A stretch of DNA of 12,651 nucleotides from Verrucomicrobiota bacterium (lineage in GTDB: Bacteria; Verrucomicrobiota; Verrucomicrobiia; Opitutales; Opitutaceae), in NCBI GenBank assembly GCA_030832235.1, contig JAURJO010000005.1:1-12651 (forward strand), read 5' to 3'. The first letter of the stretch is position 1, and the number at the start of each line of letters is the position of its first letter. This document shows, piece by piece, positions 7,414 through 12,651 of this stretch. The translations under genes and the position numbers were made by a program. The notes beneath the pieces are model-generated. The model searched no databases. It was not told where the DNA came from and saw nothing but the letters and a program-made list of their open reading frames with translations.

Positions 7414-7464
7414 GTTTGGAAACGGTAAGGCGAGCGAGCGAGCGGGAACGGAGCGGACGGCGGG

Positions 7465-9189
7465 TCATCTCGCGCGGAGCGCAGAGAAAATCGCCCGCGT
7501 GGGCTCGTCTTCGGCGACGCGGAGACCGAGTTCGATAAAAGCATCCGCCTGCTCACGATGCCCATCGCGTACATAAAGCTCGGCGGCCAGCCGGACCAAT
7601 GCGATGCGACGGGGAAAGAGCTTCACGCCCTCGTCGATGACCGCGAGGTGCCGGAGGGTGGGTTTCGCATCGGAAGCGGCCCAGACCTGCGCGATCAGCT
7701 CATAGACCTCCGGTAACGGCGGTAGCGCCGCGCGGGCGGCGAACAGCGGCTCGAGCACCCGGACGGTCTGGTTGGTGTCGATCCGGCCGTTGGCACCCGC
7801 GGGATTGGCGCGCGCCTCGGCGAGGCGCAGCCGGCCGAGCTCCTGGCTGGCGCGCGGGCGGATCGGACCGAGGGCGGCGGCGGATTCGAGAAAACCGCGG
7901 GCCGCGGCGTCGTCACCGCCGTCCACCTCGCATAGGCCCATGACGGCGAGCAAACGCGGATCGCGATGGTCGCGGTCGTAGGCGCGGCGGAGCGTGCGGC
8001 GCGCCTGGTCGAGGTACTTCGGGGCGAGCTCGGCGGAGATGCCCCGCACGTAGGGCACCTCCAGCCGCTCCCAATCACCCTTGATGCAAGCGATCTGGAG
8101 GTCGGAGGCGTTGACGAGCGGGAACGCCGGCAGCTTGGCGGGACGGGCCGGCGAGAGACGAAAGCTCCGGCGTGCGGCGACCGGAAGGTAGGCGGCAAGA
8201 CGCCGGCGCGCCTCGTCGTAGCCGAAACCGAGACACTCCCGGAAGAGCGCCTCGCTGGTGCCCTCGGAGGCGCTGCGCTCGATAAACCGCCACATTCCCG
8301 CGCGGTGGGACTGCTGGTCGGCGTCAAGGCCCCAGCGCACGAGCAGCGCCGCGTGGGCCTGCCACGCCTTCGCCGGATCGGCGCCCACCGGCAGACCCGG
8401 CGTTCCGGGCGCCGGCAGCCGCTGGTGCAGCACCTCCGGCAGCGACCAGACCGGTGACGGGAAGGCCGCATCCTTCAGCTGTGCCTCCGTCGGCAACGGG
8501 GCGAACCACTCGACCGCGGGAACCGTCAACTGTCCGCTGCCGTACTCGGTTTTTTGGTACAGCATGAGCAACCCGCCCACGAACCAGGCGGGCAGCACGG
8601 GCAGCCGCTGTCGCACGAGGAAGTTCACGTAGTCGTAAGTGAGGGAAAGGCGGTCGGCATCGACCTGGTCGCGCCGCACGATCATGAAGATCGCCATGCC
8701 GTCACGGTCCCAGAGGCGCAGGTTCGGAAGAAAGCTGTAGCGCGGCGCGGCGGACGGCATCCGGAGGCCGCGCCCGCCGGGCATCGCGCCGAACTCCGGC
8801 TCGGGCGCATCGGCCCGCCGCAACATCTGGCGGATCACCTCCTGGGAGGCGGCCGGCTGCAGTTCCTCGTCATAGAGGATGAGCAGCGGCGGGACCGAGG
8901 ACTGCCACCGCAGGGAGGGCGGCAGCATCTCACCCAGCAGTTGATGCAGCTGGAAATGCGCCTCGACGACACGGCGCGTCGCGGCGTCGCCGCAACGCGA
9001 CAGGATCTCGAATCCCATCGCTTCGCCGTGCCGCCACGGCGGGCCCTTGGCGGCCTCTTCGACCAAAAATGGCGGCAGCGAGACCGCGGACTCCTGCGCC
9101 GGAGCCGCGGTCACCACCAATGCAAATAAGGCGAAGAACGGTGCGGCCCAGCGGCGCACCTCAGTCCGCGTTCGCCCGACTCCGCTCAC
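7465..9189 (-). CDS. Secreted protein with degenerate peptidase-MA/DUF1570-like core and helical repeat C-terminus
   Basis: I do not recognise a named function. The 574-residue protein starts at a GTG overlapping the oxidoreductase stop (GTGA, 9189-9186). A hydrophobic stretch at 14-31 (WAAPFFALFALVVTAAPA) is a signal peptide. The segment LTYDYVNFLVRQRLPVLPAW (183-202), continuing FVGGLL, has the spacing of a gluzincin core, HExxH then lP.W..EGLA. Here the first His is Tyr185, Glu is Asp186, the second His is Asn189, and the third-ligand Glu region reads Gly205-Gly206. If the comparison holds, it is a zinc-less pseudo-peptidase. Residues about 390-574 are Ala/Leu/Arg-rich helices that look like TPR-type repeats (RRTLRRAYDRDHRDPRLLAV; GFLESAAALGP). 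The mature N-terminus VSLPPFLVEEAAKGPPWR resembles secreted Opitutaceae proteins I recall. A role in protein interaction at the envelope is conceivable. Confidence 0.8.
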   Translation of the reverse strand: MSGVGRTRTEVRRWAAPFFALFALVVTAAPAQESAVSLPPFLVEEAAKGPPWRHGEAMGFEILSRCGDAATRRVVEAHFQLHQLLGEMLPPSLRWQSSVPPLLILYDEELQPAASQEVIRQMLRRADAPEPEFGAMPGGRGLRMPSAAPRYSFLPNLRLWDRDGMAIFMIVRRDQVDADRLSLTYDYVNFLVRQRLPVLPAWFVGGLLMLYQKTEYGSGQLTVPAVEWFAPLPTEAQLKDAAFPSPVWSLPEVLHQRLPAPGTPGLPVGADPAKAWQAHAALLVRWGLDADQQSHRAGMWRFIERSASEGTSEALFRECLGFGYDEARRRLAAYLPVAARRSFRLSPARPAKLPAFPLVNASDLQIACIKGDWERLEVPYVRGISAELAPKYLDQARRTLRRAYDRDHRDPRLLAVMGLCEVDGGDDAAARGFLESAAALGPIRPRASQELGRLRLAEARANPAGANGRIDTNQTVRVLEPLFAARAALPPLPEVYELIAQVWAASDAKPTLRHLAVIDEGVKLFPRRIALVRLAAELYVRDGHREQADAFIELGLRVAEDEPTRAIFSALRAR

Positions 9190-10667
9190 GCCTTGCCGGA
9201 AAGATCAGGCACCGTGAACGGCGCCCGGTACTGGCGGGTGAGCAACGGATTGGCCGCGGCGGCGAACTCACCCGTGAAGCGTTCCGTGCCGGGCGCGATC
9301 TGCAGCAGCGCCCCGAGCGTGAGCGGCGTGGCCTTGAGGTCGACGGTGTTGGCCCCGAGATGCTCCATCATGCGCCCGCACGCCTCGGACAGACCGGCGT
9401 TGCCGCGGATCCGCTCGCGCAGCGCGTCGGGCTGGGACGCCTTGCCCAGCACATGGGAGATGTTGCCGAGGTGGCAGAGCGCGCTGGAGATGTGCCCCTC
9501 CTCGATCGGACCGTAGAGATCGGCCTTCTTCCGGCTCCGCACGACGTCGATGAAGTTCTGCATGTGGCGGTCGGACCCCTTGAACTCACGCACGACCTTG
9601 CCTGCCTTGTCGTACGCGGTGGCGGTGAAGTAATTCGTCGAGACCACGCTGCCGCCCTCGCAGTCGATGACGTTGCCGACGCCCACGCCGCGGAAGTTGT
9701 CCATCGCGTCGCCGCGCCGCCCGCCGCCAGCCGCCGTCCCCGCCTTCGCCGGCAGCCCGCGCACCTCAAAGATCAACGGCGCGCTGGCATAATCATGGAT
9801 GACCACCTGCGTGTTGGGCGTGTCGCCGTCATCCGCGTATCCCAGGCGGCCGCCGACGCTGAGGGTCGTGCGCGGCAGACCCGTTTCCCCGAGGAACCAC
9901 CGCGCGACGTCCATCTGGTGGATGCCTTGGTTGCCCACGTCGCCGTTACCGGTGACGTGCACCCAGTGCCAGTCGTAATGCAACCGCAGGCGGCGCGGCG
10001 GCACGAGCGGGGCGGGGCCGCACCAGAGGTCGAAGTTGATGTTGGCCGGGATCTGCAGCGGCGCGTCGGCGCGGCCGATGCTGTCGCGACGCTTGTAACA
10101 GAACCCTCGCGCCGCGGTGATGCGACCGAGCTTCCCGGAACGCACCCAGGCCACCGCCTCCTGCAGTCCCTCGCCGGAGCGGATCTGCGTGCCGCATTGG
10201 ACGACGCGGTTGTGCCGCGCGGCGGCGTGCACGAGTTGGCGACCCTCCCACACGTTGTGAGAGACGGGCTTCTCGACGTAGACGTCCTTGCCGGCCTGGC
10301 AGGCCCAGACGGCCTGCAGCGAATGCTGGTGGTTGGGCGACGCGATGGAGACCGCGTCGATGTCTTTCTGAGCAAGCAGCTCTCGCAGGTCGACGTAGGT
10401 CCGAACGTCCGAACCCTCCTCGGCGAGTGACTTCTTCGCCCGGGCGAGCACGGAGGAGTCGACGTCGCAAAGGGCCACGACGCGCACGCCCTTCACCCGC
10501 TGCAGACTCTGGAGATGGTTGCGGCCGCGTCCGTTGAGGCCGACGACGGCGACGCGGATGTCGCCATTGGCGCCGGGGGACTGTGCCCACGTGCGAGCAG
10601 AGAGCGCGGCGCCAGCGGCGGCGAGGGCGGAGGTACGGAGAAAGGAACGGCGATTGACGGGGTTCAT
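9186..10667 (-). CDS. Tat-exported Gfo/Idh/MocA family oxidoreductase
   Basis: The 493-residue protein begins with a twin-arginine signal, NRRSFLRTSALAAAGAALSA (5-24), ending near TWAQ, which fixes the ATG at 10667. The Rossmann domain follows: IRVAVVGLNGRGRNHLQSL (37-55), then ALCDVD (65-70) and ASPNHQH (109-115). The family motif EKP is at 132-134 (YVEKPVSHN), with Lys133 the usual catalytic residue. The C-terminal domain has GDVGNQGIHQMDVARWFLG (242-260), where Asp253 and His250 sit at usual substrate-site positions. It should oxidise or reduce a sugar or sugar derivative with NAD(P), in a folded state with cofactor bound before Tat export. Length is normal for the exported subgroup in Planctomycetota and Verrucomicrobiota. 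It lies 30 bp after the DUF6807 gene and overlaps the next gene, so the three probably share a transcript. No Shine-Dalgarno site is visible. The exact substrate is unknown. Confidence 0.93.
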   Translation of the reverse strand: MNPVNRRSFLRTSALAAAGAALSARTWAQSPGANGDIRVAVVGLNGRGRNHLQSLQRVKGVRVVALCDVDSSVLARAKKSLAEEGSDVRTYVDLRELLAQKDIDAVSIASPNHQHSLQAVWACQAGKDVYVEKPVSHNVWEGRQLVHAAARHNRVVQCGTQIRSGEGLQEAVAWVRSGKLGRITAARGFCYKRRDSIGRADAPLQIPANINFDLWCGPAPLVPPRRLRLHYDWHWVHVTGNGDVGNQGIHQMDVARWFLGETGLPRTTLSVGGRLGYADDGDTPNTQVVIHDYASAPLIFEVRGLPAKAGTAAGGGRRGDAMDNFRGVGVGNVIDCEGGSVVSTNYFTATAYDKAGKVVREFKGSDRHMQNFIDVVRSRKKADLYGPIEEGHISSALCHLGNISHVLGKASQPDALRERIRGNAGLSEACGRMMEHLGANTVDLKATPLTLGALLQIAPGTERFTGEFAAAANPLLTRQYRAPFTVPDLSGKA

Positions 10668-10697
10668 GGGAGGGCGGTTCGGGGTGAAACGGGTAGG

Positions 10698-11690
10698 CTA
10701 CTTGGACGCGGCGAAGGCCCGGTACTGGTCGGCGACTTTGGCCGCCTTCTCGTCGCCGGAGTGGAAGTAGAACCTCCAGCGGAAGGTCACCGTTCCGCCG
10801 GCCGGGATGGTCATTTCGCCCGCCTTGGGCTGGTCCTTGAGGTTCTCGAAATCGTGTTTGCCGAACGGATTCGCGGCGAAGAGCGCGTAGTCGCGCACGT
10901 GCCACCACGTCGGGTGGCGCGGGTTCGACGGGTGGTCGAAGATCGCCACGCCGTACACCTTGCCGTCCTTGGGCCCGTGGTAATCCACCCAGGTGGAACG
11001 CTTGCCCCACGCGGCGGTGTTCTTGACGCCTTCGGCATTGATGATCGTGCCGGTGCCGGCGTGCTTCACGCGCTGCTTGTTCGCGGAATAGGTGTGCGGA
11101 GGTGTCATCCACAACGGCAACCGGATCGCCATGGATCCCTCCTTCGTATCACCGAGCACAACCGGCTTGCCGGCAGGGGCCTTGAGCGTGACTTGGTAAT
11201 CCAGAAACCGGGTGTCGCCCGCGGCCGTCACTCGCACGACCGTCTCGTCGGTAAGATGGACCGCGCCATCGGGTCCGACCCAGCGGTTGCGGGCCTTGAT
11301 CACACCGGCGCCACCCGCCATCGAGTGCTCGACCGACTCGCTGACGATGCGGCCCTTGTTGCCGGAACCCTCGGCCCAGAAATCGATGCCGTTGACGTCG
11401 CCGTGCGTGAACCAGAGCGAGCGGTGGTGCGGGTGGTCCTCCACCTCGCCCGGCACGCCTTTTTTCATCGGGAAGTTCCGCATGAGCTCGGTGCCGTCGG
11501 CCGCCAGCACCGGGTAGAAATAGGGTTTGGGACCGTCCTTGAAGACGTACTCGGTGAAGAGCTTGCCGCCCACCTCGACACGCACCCGATCATCGGCGCG
11601 TTTCAGGGCGACTTCGGCGGCGGATAGGGCGACGGGCAGCACGGCGACGAGGCCGGTGATTAGGCGATGGAGCAGGGGTCGGGGGCTCAT
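10698..11690 (-). CDS. Secreted DUF6807 ('PmoA family') protein
   Basis: The protein has 330 residues from the ATG at 11690, chosen because the signal peptide MSPRPLLHRLITGLVAVLPV begins there, with likely cleavage after ALSA. The frame extends to 11765, but that adds 25 residues without signal character. The core motif of the family is complete: EDHPHHRSLWFTHGDVNGID (84-103) with FWAE next; Asp85, His86, His88, His89, His96 and Asn100 are candidate functional or metal-binding residues. A second landmark, DYALFAANPFGKHDF, lies near the C-terminus. Databases label this family 'methane oxygenase PmoA', but it is soluble here and has no resemblance I can see to the membrane subunit of particulate methane monooxygenase. 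Members usually sit beside Gfo/Idh oxidoreductases in carbohydrate loci, as here. The biochemical activity is not known to me. It is the first gene of its operon; I found no convincing promoter in the 92 bp upstream. Confidence 0.9.
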   Translation of the reverse strand: MSPRPLLHRLITGLVAVLPVALSAAEVALKRADDRVRVEVGGKLFTEYVFKDGPKPYFYPVLAADGTELMRNFPMKKGVPGEVEDHPHHRSLWFTHGDVNGIDFWAEGSGNKGRIVSESVEHSMAGGAGVIKARNRWVGPDGAVHLTDETVVRVTAAGDTRFLDYQVTLKAPAGKPVVLGDTKEGSMAIRLPLWMTPPHTYSANKQRVKHAGTGTIINAEGVKNTAAWGKRSTWVDYHGPKDGKVYGVAIFDHPSNPRHPTWWHVRDYALFAANPFGKHDFENLKDQPKAGEMTIPAGGTVTFRWRFYFHSGDEKAAKVADQYRAFAASK

Positions 11691-11782
11691 AGTGGGGCCA
11701 GACGAACAAACCCGCCGAAGGGAGCAATAGTTTTGCCGGCGCAATCCGGCCGAGGACGGAGGCATGAAACCGTCCGGGCACG

Positions 11783-11815
11783 AAAAAGGCGCGGTCCGGA
11801 AATCGGAACCGCGCC
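11783..11815 (-). terminator. Rho-independent terminator of the DUF481 gene
   Basis: Read on the minus strand, GGCGCGGTTCCG (11815-11804), a short ATTTC loop and CGGACCGCGCC (11798-11788) form an 11-bp GC-rich stem with one bulged base, followed at once by TTTTT (11787-11783). It begins 29 nt after the DUF481 stop. On the plus strand the hairpin has no following T run, so it works in one direction. It separates the outer-membrane protein gene from the DUF6807 operon. Confidence 0.88.
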
Positions 11816-11844
11816 TCGAGAGTCGGCGGAATTTCAGCCGCGCC

Positions 11845-12651
11845 TCAGCGCCAGTTGAGCACCAGGCGGGTGAAGTAGGTGGTGTCCATCTTCTCCACGC
11901 CGCGGCCCGGACGGCTGTTGTAGTCGTTCGAAAGGCCGAGGCGGAGCTTCCAACTCGAGTTGGCCATGGGCATCTCGTAGAAGCTCTCGTGGTTCGCGCG
12001 GTAGTTGCTGAAGTCCTCGAACGCGGGCACGAGGGTCAGGCGATTCACCAGCAGCCCGGTCGGCAGCTCGAGGCGATGCGAGAAGCCGAAGTCCAGACCG
12101 GCGCTCTTCACGTCGGTGGTCGCGGGATTCTTGTAACCCTCATAGCGGAACGAGAGACCGAAGCGGCCCGTGAACGTCTGCTTCTTCTGCTTGATGAAGT
12201 CGTAGCCCATACCGAAGCCGGCGACGTCGTAGAGTTCGATGTCCTTGATGCGGTCGAAGCCGCCCTCATTGCGGGCGTACCACGAGTTCTTGCCGGCGAA
12301 GTTGCTGGTGTAATCCACACCCGCCCGGAACTGGTCGGACGACTTCACGCTGTCGGTGACTTGGCGGTCGTAAGCGAGATAGAACTGCAGTGTGTCGGAA
12401 GGTCCCTTGAGGGTCGCGCGCAGGCTGCCGGCGGTGCCCAGTTGGCTCCGATTGCCGTTCTTGCCCGTGATATCGACTGCAGTCTCGTATGCCCAGTCGC
12501 GCTCCAAGGGATCGCGGCCGCCGGGTCCCCAGGAGTTGGCGACCTTCGCGACATCCGAGGCGAATTCACCCTCGGCGTTGGCAACCTTTACACGTCCGTC
12601 GCCGGAGCCCGTGACCTTACCGTCGACCCGCGTGCCGTTGGCGAAGCGGAC
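11845..12651 (-). CDS. DUF481 (YdiY-like) outer-membrane protein, 5'-truncated by window edge
   Basis: The frame is open to the right edge, giving 268 residues, so the N-terminus with its signal peptide is outside; the TTG at 12507 is internal. The left part reads RVDGKVTGSGDGRVKVANAE, the small beta domain typical ahead of DUF481. From ERDWAYETAVDITGKNGNRS onward there are alternating beta strands with the DUF481 GN motif (about residues 66-67) and YARNEGGFDRIKDIELYDVA followed by GFGMGYDFIKQKKQ, which closely follows the family pattern 'yar..yerDr..dl..r...g.GlGY'. The end is LVLNWR. It is probably a 10-14-strand barrel in the outer membrane. E. coli YdiY is acid-inducible and others are called salt-induced; the function is not established. 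The gene ends in a strong terminator. Confidence 0.88.
   Translation of the reverse strand, partial: VRFANGTRVDGKVTGSGDGRVKVANAEGEFASDVAKVANSWGPGGRDPLERDWAYETAVDITGKNGNRSQLGTAGSLRATLKGPSDTLQFYLAYDRQVTDSVKSSDQFRAGVDYTSNFAGKNSWYARNEGGFDRIKDIELYDVAGFGMGYDFIKQKKQTFTGRFGLSFRYEGYKNPATTDVKSAGLDFGFSHRLELPTGLLVNRLTLVPAFEDFSNYRANHESFYEMPMANSSWKLRLGLSNDYNSRPGRGVEKMDTTYFTRLVLNWR

Noticed and set aside
7431..7442. CGAG x3 tandem as a microsatellite or CRISPR-like repeat
   Set aside because: Three 4-bp units are expected by chance in DNA of this composition and there are no spacers.
9069..10430. 453-aa plus-strand open frame opposite the oxidoreductase
   Set aside because: It is antisense shadow; the minus strand carries the Tat signal, Rossmann fold and EKP motif.
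9946..11112. 388-aa minus-strand frame spanning the end of DUF6807 and the start of the oxidoreductase
   Set aside because: It is an out-of-frame shadow of two real genes on the same strand, Arg/His-rich and without motifs.
11691..11765. Upstream start for the DUF6807 protein
   Set aside because: It adds 25 residues without signal character; the ATG at 11690 begins a standard signal peptide.
11691..11782. Sigma-70-like promoter for the DUF6807 operon
   Set aside because: TTGCGC and CTATTG elements occur on the minus strand, but no pair has acceptable spacing; I could not support a call.

Overview
The window is high-GC DNA with bacterial gene packing. It most resembles a Verrucomicrobiota genome, probably Opitutaceae. 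The indications are two exported sulfatases in one operon, a Tat-exported Gfo/Idh/MocA oxidoreductase beside a DUF6807 ('PmoA') protein, frequent GTG starts in 4-nt stop/start overlaps, and few Shine-Dalgarno sites. This placement is inference; there is no rRNA or marker gene here. I see no tRNA, CRISPR array, insertion sequence or phage gene, and no gene-free stretch longer than about 155 bp.

Plus-strand block (1-7377), six genes in one direction: (1) the C-terminal ~700 residues of a YdeP-type molybdopterin oxidoreductase, cut by the left edge; (2) a small secreted DUF3016 protein overlapping it by ATGA; (3) an ARSB-type (GalNAc-4-sulfatase-like) sulfatase; (4) a secreted endonuclease/exonuclease/phosphatase (EEP) fold hydrolase overlapping it by GTGA; (5) an SGSH-like N-sulfoglucosamine sulfohydrolase overlapping that by GTGA; (6) a stand-alone ArnA-type sugar formyltransferase. 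Genes 3-5 look like one translationally coupled export module for desulfating a glycan. Both sulfatases keep the Cys of the C-x-P-x-R signature, so they need a formylglycine-generating enzyme or anSME that is not encoded here.

Convergent boundary (7378-7464): 87 bp with a 7-bp inverted repeat and a short CGAG tandem, and no clear U-tract terminator.

Minus-strand block (11690-7465), three genes: DUF6807/'PmoA' protein, then a Tat-exported Gfo/Idh/MocA oxidoreductase, then a secreted ~570-aa protein overlapping it by GTGA. The last has what looks like a gluzincin (peptidase MA/DUF1570-like) site with every zinc ligand replaced. The first two are typical carbohydrate-catabolism accessory proteins of this phylum; the third is unrecognised.

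Right edge (11845-12651, minus): the C-terminal part of a DUF481/YdiY-like outer-membrane protein, followed by a strong rho-independent terminator (11815-11783) that separates it from the DUF6807 operon.

Overall this is a sulfated-glycan or polysaccharide-use neighbourhood, with an unrelated Mo enzyme and envelope genes at its sides. No lyase, glycoside hydrolase or transporter is in view, so the substrate stays open.
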